Shown here piece by piece: positions 8,980 to 18,343 of a stretch of DNA of 64,000 nucleotides. The translations under genes were made by a program, and so were the position numbers. The notes under the pieces are model-generated. The model saw nothing but the letters and a program-made list of their open reading frames with translations, ran no database searches and was not told the origin of the DNA. Within the stretch, counting starts at the first letter, position 1; the number at the start of each line of letters is the position of its first letter. The DNA comes from Massilia sp. erpn (lineage in GTDB: Bacteria; Pseudomonadota; Gammaproteobacteria; Burkholderiales; Burkholderiaceae_D): contig NZ_CP053748.1 of assembly GCF_024400215.1 (NCBI RefSeq), positions 5,518,001 to 5,582,000 on the forward strand. The letters are read 5' to 3'.

Positions 8980-9888
8980 TCAGGTCGGAATCATCTCGCC
9001 ACGGTAGTGGCACTCCAGCATATCGAGGAAGGCGCGGGTCTTGGCCGGCATCAGGCGCCGGCCCGGGAACACCGCCCAGCCCGTCACCGAAGGAAAAGCC
9101 CATTCGGGCAGCACGCGCACCAGTTCCCCCGTCTTCACCAAGGCCGAAGCAAAGCGATCGGTGCAGGTGGCAATGCCCAGGCCGGCGCTGGCCAGCTTGG
9201 TCAGCAGCTCGGGGGAGTTGCCCGTCATGCGCGTCGGCACATCGCGCTCCCAGCTGGTTTTGCCGCGCAGCAGCGTCCAATGCGCCAAACCGTTATGGGC
9301 ACGCGGCAGGCTCAGCAGCGCGTGGCGGAACAGCTCGTCCGGATGCTCGGGCAAGCCGTGCACGGCCGTGTACGCAGGCGCGGCATACAGCCCCCAGGTA
9401 CTGAGCACCACTGGCCGCGCCGCCAGGGTCGCATCATCAGGCAGCGTGCCCATGCGCAGGGCCAGGTCGAAGCCCTCAGCCACCAGGTCCACGCGGCGCG
9501 GCGACAGGTCGAACTCCAGCGAAATGCCGGGATAGCGCGCCATAAAGCCCGGCAGCATATCGCTCATATGCACATTGGCAAAGTCGGCCGGCATCGACAC
9601 GCGCAGCAAGCCGCTGGGCGCCTGCTGGCGGTGCTGCGCCAGCGCGCCGGCCGCCTCGGTCTCCTCCACCACCTTGCGCGCATGCGCCAGCAGGCTGACG
9701 CCGAACTCAGTCAGCACCAGGCGCCGCGTGGTGCGCTGCAACAGACGCTCGCCGAGCCGGGCTTCCAGTTGCGACAGGCGGCGCGATACCGTCGATTTCG
9801 GCAACTGCACGCGCTGCGCCGCCTCGCTGAAGCTGCCGCACTCGACGATGCGGGCAAACAGCAGCAAATCACTGGGATCCAGATCCAT
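8980..9888 (-). CDS. LysR family transcriptional regulator next to azoR-pirin
   Basis: The 302-residue protein has the LysR winged HTH at residues 5-64 (FSEAAQRVQLPKSTVSRRLSQLEARLG) and a periplasmic-binding-type effector domain from about residue 92. It is divergent from azoR and its pirin partner across 138 bp, the standard LysR layout. It probably controls azoR-pirin in response to an electrophile or quinone (inference from context). Confidence 0.92.
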   Translation of the reverse strand: MDLDPSDLLLFARIVECGSFSEAAQRVQLPKSTVSRRLSQLEARLGERLLQRTTRRLVLTEFGVSLLAHARKVVEETEAAGALAQHRQQAPSGLLRVSMPADFANVHMSDMLPGFMARYPGISLEFDLSPRRVDLVAEGFDLALRMGTLPDDATLAARPVVLSTWGLYAAPAYTAVHGLPEHPDELFRHALLSLPRAHNGLAHWTLLRGKTSWERDVPTRMTGNSPELLTKLASAGLGIATCTDRFASALVKTGELVRVLPEWAFPSVTGWAVFPGRRLMPAKTRAFLDMLECHYRGEMIPT

Positions 9889-10026
9889 ACCAAGCTCCGT
9901 TTACAACGATTGTTCCACTGATGGACTAATGTTATCCATTTTACCGGCTTTTTCTTCGATTTTGGAATTGTTAAAGTTCACCCATCGCAGCAAACGCTGC
10001 AAAACGAAATCGAAAAGGAGCAACAC

Positions 10027-10626
10027 ATGAACATCCTGCAAATCAACTCCAGCGCCCGCAGCAACGGTTCCGAATCCACCCGCGTCGCCGACGCCATCGT
10101 CGCCCGCCTGCGCGCCAGCAACCCGGATGCCAGCCTGAGCCGCCGTGACCTGGCCGCCCAGCCCCATCCCGTGCTGGACGAAACCACGCTGCAGGCACTG
10201 TTCACCCCGGCCGACCAGCGCAACGCCGAGCAAGCCGCTCGTGTCGCCCTGGACGATGCCCTGATCGCCCAGGCGCAAGCGGCCGACGTGATCGTGATCG
10301 GCGCCCCGATGTACAACTTCGGCATCACCGTGCAGCTGAAAAGCTGGTTCGACGCGATTGCCCGCGCCGGCGTCACCTTCAAATACACGGAAAACGGCCC
10401 GGTCGGCCTGCTGAAAGGCAAAAAAGTGTATGTGGCGATTTCGCGCGGCGGCTTCCACAAGGACGGCCCGACCGATGCCCAGCTGCCGCAGCTGAAAGCC
10501 TTCTTCAGCTTCGTCGGCCTCGACGATGTGCAATTCGTCTTCGCCGAAGGCATGGGCATGGGCCCGGACTCGGTGGCCCGCGCCCGCGCCTCGGCCGACG
10601 AACAAGTGAACGCAGTTCTGGTTTAA
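10027..10626 (+). CDS. azoR: FMN-dependent NADH:quinone oxidoreductase / azoreductase
   Basis: The 199-residue protein is the usual AzoR/AcpD length. It has a flavodoxin-like fold with N-terminal [11 protein letters not shown] (FMN phosphate binding), [19 protein letters not shown] near residue 97 (flavin binding) and SRGGF near residue 139. These enzymes reduce quinones and azo dyes by two electrons and protect against thiol stress. AAAGGAG lies seven bases before the ATG. The pirin gene follows after 28 bp, so the two are likely one operon under the divergent LysR regulator. Confidence 0.95.
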   Translation: MNILQINSSARSNGSESTRVADAIVARLRASNPDASLSRRDLAAQPHPVLDETTLQALFTPADQRNAEQAARVALDDALIAQAQAADVIVIGAPMYNFGITVQLKSWFDAIARAGVTFKYTENGPVGLLKGKKVYVAISRGGFHKDGPTDAQLPQLKAFFSFVGLDDVQFVFAEGMGMGPDSVARARASADEQVNAVLV

Positions 10627-10654
10627 TCAAGCAGTCCAGCAAAAGGAGAATGGC

Positions 10655-11563
10655 ATGGAAACCACTATCAACACCGTTGCCAGCGAGCGCGTGCAGCAGG
10701 CGCGCAGTGTGGAGCGCATCGTCCACGGTCAGGCCGTGATGGATGGCGCCGGCGTCAAGATCAACCGCGTGCTGACCCAGGCACTGCAGCGCCGCCTCGA
10801 TCCCTTCCTGATGCTGGACAATTTCGGTTCGGACGAAGCCAACGACTACATCGCCGGCTTCCCGTCCCACCCGCACCGCGGCTTCGAAACCGTAACCTAT
10901 ATGCTGAGCGGGCGCATGCGCCACCGCGACAGCGCCGGCAACGAAGGCCTGCTCAGCAACGGCGGCGTGCAATGGATGACGGCCGGGCGCGGCGTGATCC
11001 ACTCCGAAATGCCGGAACAGGAAGAAGGCTTGATGGAAGGCTTCCAGCTGTGGCTCAACCTGCCGGCCAAGGACAAGATGCGCGTGCCCTGGTACAAGGA
11101 CTTCGCCGCCGCGGACATTCCGCAGCTGCGCACGGAGGCTGGCGCCACGCTACGCGTAATCGCCGGCAGCAGCCACGGCACGGCCGGCGCAGTGCAGCGC
11201 GAAGGCACGGAACCGCTGTATCTGGACGTGGAACTGCCGGCCGGCGCCAGCTTCAGCCAGCAGATCCCGGCCGGCCACAACGCCTTCCTCTACGTCTACC
11301 GCGGCAGCGTCAGCATTGGCGGCAAGGCCGTGGCGCGCGGCGCGATGGCCATCTTCGCCAACGCCGCCGAGGCCGACGGCGTGACGGTCGATGCCAGTGA
11401 AGCAGCCCGCTTCATCCTGATCGCCGGCCGCCCGCTGAACGAGCCGATCGCGCAATACGGTCCCTTCGTGATGAACACGCAGGCCGAGATCTTCCAGGCC
11501 GTCGCCGACTTCCGCGCCGGCCTGATCGGCGAAACGGCGCCCCCCAGCCCCGCCGCCGTTTGA
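10655..11563 (+). CDS. Pirin family protein (bicupin)
   Basis: The 302-residue protein has two cupin domains. The N-terminal one holds the metal site: HPHRGFE near residue 70 (first two His) and HSEMPE near residue 115 (His and Glu). Some bacterial pirins are quercetin dioxygenases and others bind metabolic enzymes. AAAGGAG precedes the ATG, and azoR lies just upstream. The stop codon TGA (11561-11563) lies within the first box of repeat copy 1, so the repeat abuts or supplies the end of the gene. Confidence 0.92.
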   Translation: METTINTVASERVQQARSVERIVHGQAVMDGAGVKINRVLTQALQRRLDPFLMLDNFGSDEANDYIAGFPSHPHRGFETVTYMLSGRMRHRDSAGNEGLLSNGGVQWMTAGRGVIHSEMPEQEEGLMEGFQLWLNLPAKDKMRVPWYKDFAAADIPQLRTEAGATLRVIAGSSHGTAGAVQREGTEPLYLDVELPAGASFSQQIPAGHNAFLYVYRGSVSIGGKAVARGAMAIFANAAEADGVTVDASEAARFILIAGRPLNEPIAQYGPFVMNTQAEIFQAVADFRAGLIGETAPPSPAAV

Positions 11564-11686
11564 TCTGCCGCAAACAATGTCCACCCTGGTGTCAGGCACT
11601 AGAGTAGGACATTCTTTGATCTAGATCAGAAAATGTCCGACCTTGGTGCCTGACACCAGGGTTGGACATTCTTTGATTTGGCGCAA
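11560..11686. repeat. Interspersed repeat, copy 1: two hairpins with three FNR-like boxes
   Basis: Two imperfect palindromes of about 39 bp (11576-11613 and 11632-11670) each run from AATGTCC to GGACATT with the core TGTCAGGCAC or its complement. They are framed by three TTGAT-N4 boxes: TTGATCTGCCGCAA (11560-11573), TTGATCTAGATCAG (11616-11629) and TTGATTTGGCGCAA (11673-11686), spaced 56-57 bp. Copy 2 is at 34356-34483. No coding capacity. Confidence 0.85.
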
Positions 11687-11717
11687 AGGACTTGCGATGG
11701 GAGGCGGCGGGCTCGGC

Positions 11718-11723
11718 TACAAT
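11718..11723 (+). promoter_or_regulatory. -10 element, near-leaderless gene
   Basis: TACAAT lies only six bases before the ATG at 11730, so the transcript would be leaderless or nearly so. A candidate -35 (TTGCGA, 11692-11697) is 20 bases upstream, longer than ideal. Confidence 0.4.
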
Positions 11724-11729
11724 GCGGGG

Positions 11730-12197
11730 ATGCCTATTCCTTTTTCTGACTTACTCGGACGCTTGAGCCGGGCGCTGGGGTTTGAGACGGCGGAGAGTTT
11801 TCCGCCCGGCCATCCGCATGCGCGCACGCGCTGGAATGGCGCGTATTTCGATATCGCGTCGGATGTGAAGCCGGACGATATCGAGCGCCGCATCTGCGCG
11901 GCGATCACAAATACGCCGCTGGTGTTCGCGCATATCGTGAATCCGACGCCGGCAATGCAGCGCGCGCTGTTCGGCGTGATCGAACAGCGTCTGCGCCATC
12001 GCCATGAGCGCGAAGCGGCGCAATGCGCGGCGCTGCTGATCGCGGCTTACCGCAGCCCGGATGTGCCGGAGGCTATGCCCGGCCTGCGCCAGCTGATCGA
12101 CAGCACCAGCGAGGCCGAGGCGCCAGCCCGCATCCGCGCCGTGCTGGCTTTCCTGAGCGATGTGCAGTCGCCTTTCGACGTCATCGAGATGCCTTAA
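11730..12197 (+). CDS. Uncharacterised 155-residue protein
   Basis: I do not recognise this protein. It is soluble with no signal peptide or membrane segment. The sequence (MPIPFSDLLGRLSRALGFE, then DVKPDDIERRICAAI and a helical C-terminal half) reads like a real, conserved small cytosolic protein. I chose ATG 11730, just after a TACAAT -10 box; an upstream in-frame ATG at 11697 would overlap the promoter. It converges on the next gene with a 4-base overlap (12194-12197). Confidence 0.65.
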   Translation: MPIPFSDLLGRLSRALGFETAESFPPGHPHARTRWNGAYFDIASDVKPDDIERRICAAITNTPLVFAHIVNPTPAMQRALFGVIEQRLRHRHEREAAQCAALLIAAYRSPDVPEAMPGLRQLIDSTSEAEAPARIRAVLAFLSDVQSPFDVIEMP

Positions 12198-13417
12198 GCC
12201 TGCATTTCCGGCTGCTCCATGGCGGCCGCTAGTCCGGACTCGGGCAAAAATCCGCTGACGCGCATGCGCGGCGGATAGCCTACCCCCTCTTCCGGCCGCG
12301 CCATCTCCCCGGCCGCTTCCATCACCTGCGGCCAGCGCTGCCAGCGCACCCGGCCCGTATCGCTGTCCACCAGCGCCACCCAATCGGTGCAGGGCAATAG
12401 CGACAGCACGTCCCGCGTCCATACGGAGTATGAGAAAACCTGCCCGCTCGCCTCATCCTGCTGCAAGGAATAGCTGGCCACAAAGATATCTTCCTGCGCG
12501 GCCTGATAGCGCTGCTCAAGCTCTTGCTGCTGATCGGCGTAATCGCGCGCCAGGCTAATCCGCTCCACCGCGCGCAAAGCCGCCGCCACCGCCGTATCGT
12601 CCGGCTGGTATGGCACGGCGCGGCCATCCAGATAGCGGTACATCATTGCCGACAAAGGCCGCCCGCTCCCTTCCATCTCCGTTCGCGCCAGCGCGACCAT
12701 GGCCAGCTGCACGGCTGGCGCATGCAGGGGCGCCAGCAAATACAGGCCGCGTTCCGGCACCATGACGACCTGCTCCACGCCATCGCCGGCCCGGTACGCC
12801 ATATCCGGCAGCAGGATGCGCGAACTGTCGTAAGCGTCACCCCAAGCGCCGGCAACCACGCCCGTATTCAGCCGCGCAAAACTGTCCGGGCTGCGCTCGC
12901 GCAGATTGTCCAGCGCCACGGCCAGCGCCTCTTCAAAGGACACGCCCCAGTCCTGCAATACCTTCTCGCCGATCATGCTGATCGAATGCTCGCTGTCGAT
13001 GGCCAGCAGCAGGATCGCATCCGGCCCGAATTCACGCCAGGCCATGTGCAAAACCGGACTGTCCGGCAGTCGGGCGGCGCTGGCATGATCCAGGTAGATC
13101 CTGGGTTTAATCACGGGCATCAGGCTGGTCCGGGCCTGGCTAAAGTCGCCCGGCGCGCTCTCAGTCTCTCCAAAAAAGGCGGTATAGCGCCGCAAAACCT
13201 CACGCTGCTCCTCTTGCGGACTCGCATGGAAATCGCGGTAGGCATTGTGCAGATTCATGATCGTGCCCCTGCCAACGACGATGCGGAAGCTGTCGGCTTC
13301 ATAGTGCATCGGATCGTTAATGCCTTGCTCCCGAATCCAGGCCATCAGCATGTGTGCAAAGTCGGCCTGGCTGTCGCCGGGTTGTTTTTTACGCCGGAAG
13401 AAATCAAGCAGTCCCAT
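12194..13417 (-). CDS. DUF1444-like (YtpQ-type) uncharacterised protein
   Basis: The 407-residue soluble protein begins MGLLDFFRRKKQ. In the middle, KPRIYLDHA is followed by WGVSFEEALAVALDNLRERS near residue 158, which resembles the DUF1444 (YtpQ) family of unknown function. There is no signal peptide or membrane segment. Its C-terminal 120 residues (Trp-rich, TRDVLSLLPCTDWVALVD) have no family I can name. It stands alone on the minus strand. The DUF1444 link is moderate. Confidence 0.7.
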   Translation of the reverse strand: MGLLDFFRRKKQPGDSQADFAHMLMAWIREQGINDPMHYEADSFRIVVGRGTIMNLHNAYRDFHASPQEEQREVLRRYTAFFGETESAPGDFSQARTSLMPVIKPRIYLDHASAARLPDSPVLHMAWREFGPDAILLLAIDSEHSISMIGEKVLQDWGVSFEEALAVALDNLRERSPDSFARLNTGVVAGAWGDAYDSSRILLPDMAYRAGDGVEQVVMVPERGLYLLAPLHAPAVQLAMVALARTEMEGSGRPLSAMMYRYLDGRAVPYQPDDTAVAAALRAVERISLARDYADQQQELEQRYQAAQEDIFVASYSLQQDEASGQVFSYSVWTRDVLSLLPCTDWVALVDSDTGRVRWQRWPQVMEAAGEMARPEEGVGYPPRMRVSGFLPESGLAAAMEQPEMQA

Positions 13418-13559
13418 GGCGCATCAAGTCCGATCGCCAGGGTTAGCGCCATGAGCCGGCGAGGGCCGCCGCGGAAACTGATTCAGCTGCATACCACCTC
13501 CACGCTATTGAAGATGGCATAGCATAGCAATAAACGCGGCAGCCGGCAGCCACTCCTTT

Positions 13560-15092
13560 TCAGATGCAGGCGCCGTAGCGGCCACTGGCCACCGCCGGCA
13601 CCTGTTCCAGCCAGCGCTGCTCCGGCTGCGGCGCACGCGGTTGCGGCACTTCGGGCAGCTGGTAGCTGCGGATATGGCGCTCGACAATGGGCAGTTCGCC
13701 CACCTCGCTCAGGCGGCTGTAGTCGCCCAGCGCCGCAACCGCATCCTGCTCTCCGCGGCTCTCTGCATACTGGGCCAGTGCCAGCATACGCAGGCTGTCG
13801 ACGTTTTGCAGCACACCGCCCGGCGTATTGCGCTTGGCCGTCTGCGCCGGTCCGCCCGCGATACCGCGCCCGTCCTCGCCGGGAATGCGCGGGGCGCTGC
13901 GCGTGAGGGAGCTGGTCTGGCCCACGGCGCGGCTATACCAGGCGGCAGCCTGGGCGAAATCCTGCGTCACGCCATGGCCGGTTTCGTAGCAGTAGGCGAG
14001 GCTGATCTGGCCGGCCAGATCGCCCTGCTCCGCCGCGCGCCGGTACCAGTAGACGGCCAGCTCGCGGTCAGCCTCGCTTTGCACATATTCCATCAGCATA
14101 TCGCCCAGGCGCACCTGGGCGCGCGTGAAGCCTTGGGCGGCGGCACGTTCCAGCCAGTGGCGCGCCTGCTTGCGGTCGGCTGCCACGCCCAGTCCGCGCT
14201 CATAGGCGACGGACAGGTTTTGCTGGGCCCAGGCATTGCCTTGGGTGGCAGCCTTGCGGTACCAGTCGACGGCGATGGCCGGATTCTGTTCCAGGCCTTG
14301 TCCGCGCCAGTACATATAGCCCAGATTATTCTGCGCCACGTCATAGCCCTGCAGGGCGGCCAGCAGATACATGCGGGCGGCTTCGTCGAAGTCCTTGGGC
14401 ACGCCGTCGCCGCGCTGGTACATCAGGCCCAGGGCGTTCTGTGCCTGGGCGTTGCCATCGTCGGCTGCCGCCTGGTACCAGCGCAGGGCTTCCACCTTAT
14501 CCTTGGGCAGCAGCACGCCGTTGAAGTAGCAGTTGCCCAGCCAGAGCTGCGCTTCGGCGCTGCCGCTTTGCGCCGCCTGGCGATACCAGCGCAGCGCATC
14601 GTCGGGATTGGGCGCCACGCCACGCCCCTGTTCCAGCAGCCGCGCCAGCAGCAGCTGTGCGGCGGCGCCGCCCTGTTCGGCCACGCTGCGCGCCTGCAGG
14701 TATTCGCGCACCAGCGCCGGATCGGACACCAGATCGGTCGGTGTATGCACGTAGCGGAATTGCAGCCAGGCGGCAACGGGTTTGCCATTCACCGCGGCGG
14801 GCTGGAAACGGCAGGCACGGCCAGCGGCCAGCGCTGCCTGATCGAAGGCGGTCGAGCCGCTCGATTGCAGCAGGCGGGCGGCCAGCAACTTGCCGTCCAC
14901 GCCAACTTGGTATGCCAGGGTCGCCGCCGTCTGCATTTCGACGTCACCCACGAGCTGGGGCCACTCCGGTTTGAAGCAGTGGGCGAAGTCGATGATGGCG
15001 GGGGTAGTTGCGCTGAGGGCTGGAGTTTGCTGGGCAGAGACGGCAGCCGCCATGGCACAGAGAACTGGCAAAAGCGAAAGCTTGTTCTTCAT
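13560..15092 (-). CDS. Secreted TonB-C plus Sel1-repeat protein
   Basis: From the ATG at 15092 the protein has 510 residues. It has a signal peptide (MKNKLSLLPVLCAMAAAVSA), a TonB C-terminal-type domain near residues 35-115 (TLAYQVGVDGKLLAARLLQSSG, then ACRFQPAAVNGKPV), then about seven Sel1 repeats near residues 145-400 (AxxWYRxAAxxGxAxAQxxLGxxYxxGxGV). Sel1 repeats bind partner proteins, so this is probably a periplasmic scaffold. The last 100 residues are Pro/Arg-rich. An open frame continues upstream of 15092 but lacks a signal peptide. Confidence 0.85.
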   Translation of the reverse strand: MKNKLSLLPVLCAMAAAVSAQQTPALSATTPAIIDFAHCFKPEWPQLVGDVEMQTAATLAYQVGVDGKLLAARLLQSSGSTAFDQAALAAGRACRFQPAAVNGKPVAAWLQFRYVHTPTDLVSDPALVREYLQARSVAEQGGAAAQLLLARLLEQGRGVAPNPDDALRWYRQAAQSGSAEAQLWLGNCYFNGVLLPKDKVEALRWYQAAADDGNAQAQNALGLMYQRGDGVPKDFDEAARMYLLAALQGYDVAQNNLGYMYWRGQGLEQNPAIAVDWYRKAATQGNAWAQQNLSVAYERGLGVAADRKQARHWLERAAAQGFTRAQVRLGDMLMEYVQSEADRELAVYWYRRAAEQGDLAGQISLAYCYETGHGVTQDFAQAAAWYSRAVGQTSSLTRSAPRIPGEDGRGIAGGPAQTAKRNTPGGVLQNVDSLRMLALAQYAESRGEQDAVAALGDYSRLSEVGELPIVERHIRSYQLPEVPQPRAPQPEQRWLEQVPAVASGRYGACI

Positions 15093-15208
15093 GAGAGTAA
15101 GCCTGATAAACAGTCGAGGTAAAACCGTTTTTGCATCATGAACGCCAATGCAATCCTTCACTATAGGCCATATCAGCTTTGAAAACTTACACGGATTATC
15201 ACTATGTG

Positions 15209-16354
15209 TCAGACTTGCCACTCGGCGGCAGGCGCCGGACGCGCCGCGCGCGCGCCGGCCTCATTGCTGGGCACATAGCGCTCGCGCAGTTTCATAAAGG
15301 GCGTCTCGACCAGCAGGTAAAGCAGCCAGCCGGCCAAGCCGCTGGCAAGCAGCATGATAGCGATGCCGCCCGCCGATTCCGGCCCCATGCCGTGCTTGAG
15401 CAGTTCCGGCTTGAGCAGAATGCAGAGCTGCTTATGCGTGAGGTAGATGGCGTAGGACCAGATGGCGATGGCAGAGGCGCCCGGCACGCGCAGGCGGCAC
15501 AACCAGGAGGCCGGGCTCAGGGCCGACAGCAGCAGCAAGGAGAAGCCCAGTCCCAGCAGCGGATAGCCGGCCACGGTGATGGCCTGGCCATAGTGGTCAT
15601 CATGGAATTCGTTCAGCGCCAGCACGCTAATGAGCAGGCCCGCCGCCAGTGTCCAATTGCCATAGGCCGTACAGCGCTCCCACAGCGGCCGGTGGAAATT
15701 CTTCAGCAGCGCCAGCGCCACGCCCGCCACCAGCTCGTCGAAACGGCACAGGGTCGAGTAGTAGATACTGGTATAGAAGGCGGCGCTGCCGTCGGGCGGC
15801 GGCTGCACCTGCTGCCACAGCCAACTGCGCATCAGCATGCCGGCCGCGAAGCTGGCGAGAATGGCGATCCAGGCCCAGGCCAGCGAACGGCGCCAGCTGG
15901 CGATCAGCAAGGCCAGTGCGGGCAGCAGCATATAGAACTGCTCTTCCACGCACAGCGACCAGGCATGGGAAAACAGGGTGCCGGGGATCAGCTGGAAATT
16001 CAGGGTGAAGCTGAAATACTTCCACCACGGCGCCGGCTGCGCGGCGCCGGCGAAATACGGCCAGAAGGCATACAGGGCCAGCACCACATAGTAATTGGGC
16101 AGGGTGCGCAGCAGGCGGCGCGCATAGAAGTTCTTGAGCGAGAAGCCGCCCCGGCGCAGGCTGCCGAAAATCTGGTTGCCGATCAGGTAGCCCGACAGCG
16201 CGAAGAACAGGTCGACCCCGGCCCAGCCTATTTCGCTGAAAAAGCCGAAAGTGGGTTTGTGGCTGACGAAGATCATGTAATGGTTCATGAACACCAGCAC
16301 GATGGCGAGGGCGCGCAGGGTATCCAGACCGTGGATGCGGGGGCTTGGCTTCAT
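15209..16354 (-). CDS. OafA-type membrane acyltransferase
   Basis: The 381-residue protein belongs to the acyltransferase-3 family: about ten membrane helices, an N-terminal GLDTLRALAIVLVFMNHY motif with the catalytic His near residue 25, WAGVDLFFALSGYLIG near residue 45, and SLCVEEQFYMLLP near residue 133. Members move O-acetyl or similar groups onto surface polysaccharides, lipids or antibiotics. It is divergent from the aspartoacylase-like gene, with no polysaccharide cluster beside it, so the target is unknown. Confidence 0.9.
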   Translation of the reverse strand: MKPSPRIHGLDTLRALAIVLVFMNHYMIFVSHKPTFGFFSEIGWAGVDLFFALSGYLIGNQIFGSLRRGGFSLKNFYARRLLRTLPNYYVVLALYAFWPYFAGAAQPAPWWKYFSFTLNFQLIPGTLFSHAWSLCVEEQFYMLLPALALLIASWRRSLAWAWIAILASFAAGMLMRSWLWQQVQPPPDGSAAFYTSIYYSTLCRFDELVAGVALALLKNFHRPLWERCTAYGNWTLAAGLLISVLALNEFHDDHYGQAITVAGYPLLGLGFSLLLLSALSPASWLCRLRVPGASAIAIWSYAIYLTHKQLCILLKPELLKHGMGPESAGGIAIMLLASGLAGWLLYLLVETPFMKLRERYVPSNEAGARAARPAPAAEWQV

Positions 16355-16436
16355 CCCGGCATTTTACCCGCCGCGCCGGCGGCGCCGGCAAATCCCGCTA
16401 GAATAGCTGCCACTTGCATAATCTTGGGGAACCGGC

Positions 16437-17396
16437 ATGACTTCGGCAGACGCGCTGCAATTCAAATCCATCAATTACACCGGCCAGGGGCCGGGGCCGC
16501 GCCTGATCATCACCGGCGCCGTGCATGGCAACGAGGTGTGCGGCACCCAGGCCATCCTGCGCGTGCTGCAGGAACTCGACGCAGGCCGCCTGCGCATCCG
16601 CAACGGCAGCGTGACCTTTGTCCCCATCGTCAATCCGCTCGCCTACGCCAAGGGCGAGCGCGCGGGCGAACGCAATCTGAACCGCAACCTCTTCCCCAAG
16701 GAGCAGCCGCAGGATTTCGAGGACCGCATCGGCAACTGGCTCTGTCCCCTGCTGGCCAGCCACGATGTGCTGCTCGACCTGCACTCCTTCAATGCCGCCA
16801 GCCAGCCCTTTGTGATGGTTGGACCGCGCAATAACGAGGGACCGCTGGAACCCTTCCGCCACGAGGACAAGGAACGCGCATTGGCACGCCGCCTGGGCGT
16901 CAAGCGCTTTGTCGACGGCTGGCTGCGCACTTACGGCGCCGGCGTGCAGCGCCGCCTGCGCGGCAGCAGCGAGCTGCAAACCGTGCTGCGCTACGGCATG
17001 GGCACCACCGAATACATGCGCAGCACCGGCGGCTATGCGCTCACGCTGGAATGCGGCCAGCACGCCGATCCGCAGGCGCAGCACGTCGCCTACCGCGCCA
17101 TCCTGAACACCCTCGCCTTCCTCGGCCTGATCGAGGCGGAGGCACCGCTGCCGGTCGATCCGGCCGTGGTGGAGGCGCTCAGCATGGCCGAGGTGTACGA
17201 CAAGCTGCACGCGGACGACCGCTTCAGCCGCAACTGGTCCAGTTTCGACCGCGTGGCCCAGGGCCAAGAGATCGGCCGCCGCGCCGACGGCACGCCGGTG
17301 CTGGCCGAGTACGACGCCCTCATCCTCTTCCCCGACAGCGGCGCGGCCGCCAACAGCGAGTGGTATTACCTGGCCAAGGTGAATCAAGGCTTTTAA
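16437..17396 (+). CDS. Succinylglutamate desuccinylase/aspartoacylase family hydrolase
   Basis: The 319-residue protein belongs to the M14 zinc amidohydrolases. Zinc ligands are in GAVHGNEVCGTQ (His, Glu, near residues 27-30) and LLDLHSFN (His near residue 118); the substrate-binding ERNLNRNLF motif is at residue 78. A catalytic Glu in LTLECGQH is near residue 205. The family removes N-acyl groups from amino acids or related amides; the exact substrate is not clear. The solute-binding gene follows on the same strand. Confidence 0.88.
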   Translation: MTSADALQFKSINYTGQGPGPRLIITGAVHGNEVCGTQAILRVLQELDAGRLRIRNGSVTFVPIVNPLAYAKGERAGERNLNRNLFPKEQPQDFEDRIGNWLCPLLASHDVLLDLHSFNAASQPFVMVGPRNNEGPLEPFRHEDKERALARRLGVKRFVDGWLRTYGAGVQRRLRGSSELQTVLRYGMGTTEYMRSTGGYALTLECGQHADPQAQHVAYRAILNTLAFLGLIEAEAPLPVDPAVVEALSMAEVYDKLHADDRFSRNWSSFDRVAQGQEIGRRADGTPVLAEYDALILFPDSGAAANSEWYYLAKVNQGF

Positions 17397-17476
17397 ATCG
17401 AAAGTATGTGGTTTGTGCGCACACAAGCTGGCAGCGGATATTAGGTAAGAATAAAATCTCCTTACAAGGAGACAAC

Positions 17477-18256
17477 ATGAAAACGCCGCTGCTACTCTCG
17501 TGCGCCGCTGCCGTCCTGGCCGGCCCGCCCCATGCCGCGGCCGAGCCGGAACCGCAATACACCTTGCGCATCGTGGCGCAGGAAAGCGTGCCGCCCAAAT
17601 GGCTGCCGCGCGAAGGCAGCCTTCCGGCCGGAGTCTGCCCCGACATCCTGGCCGCCATCGAAAAAATCCAGCCGCGCCTGCGCTTCTCCGGCATGGAGGA
17701 CGCGCGCTCCGTGCCAGTGATCGAACAAGGTCTGGAAAGCGGCGGCGTGGGCGCCGCCTGCGCCCTGCTCGACACGCCGCGCCGGCGCCAGATCGCCAGC
17801 GCGGCCGGCAAATCCCTGTACACCGTGCGCCACCGGCTGGCCGCCGCCGCCAGCGACAAGGTCAATATCGAAACGCTGGAAGAGCTGGTGCGCCTGCGGC
17901 CCCTGATTAACACGCCGCGCGGCGCCGCCTACTCCGACCAGTTGCGCATTCTCGGCCTCGAAGTCGACGACAGCACCGGCGACAACCTGACCAATCTGCG
18001 CAAGATCGCCGCCGGCCATGGCCGTTTCATCTACATGAACGAACTGACACTGGCCTGGCTGATCCGCGAGCACAATCTGCAAAACAAGGTGCGCCTGCTG
18101 CCGAATATCCTGAAGGAAGAGCCGATCTACTTCTGGATCAGCAAAAAAGCCGATCCAGCGGCCACGCGCCTGGCCGACCAGGCTTTGCACCGCCTGCACA
18201 GCAGCGGCGAGCTGGCGCGCATCTACCAGCGCTGGTCCAGCCAGCGCCAGCCTTGA
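17477..18256 (+). CDS. Periplasmic amino-acid-type solute-binding protein
   Basis: The 259-residue protein starts at 17477 with AAGGAGA upstream and has a signal peptide ending AAA. The rest fits the short SBP_bac_3-like proteins common in betaproteobacteria: PAGVCPDILAAIEK, a central LINTPRGAAYSDQL switch, and a C-terminal GELARIYQRW. No ABC permease or ATPase genes lie nearby, so it may be an orphan sensor or scavenging protein. Ligand unknown. Confidence 0.8.
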   Translation: MKTPLLLSCAAAVLAGPPHAAAEPEPQYTLRIVAQESVPPKWLPREGSLPAGVCPDILAAIEKIQPRLRFSGMEDARSVPVIEQGLESGGVGAACALLDTPRRRQIASAAGKSLYTVRHRLAAAASDKVNIETLEELVRLRPLINTPRGAAYSDQLRILGLEVDDSTGDNLTNLRKIAAGHGRFIYMNELTLAWLIREHNLQNKVRLLPNILKEEPIYFWISKKADPAATRLADQALHRLHSSGELARIYQRWSSQRQP

Positions 18257-18343
18257 AGCTTCCGGCACCTCACTCCGCACAAGGCGCGCCTTGATTAAGA
18301 TGGTAGCGGTTCAATCTCACCCGCCTACCCGAAGCGCGCTCAC

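Noticed and set aside
11560..11686. Insertion sequence remnant
   Set aside because: No transposase, no target duplication visible, and the same short palindromic design recurs at 34356; REP-like element is a better description.
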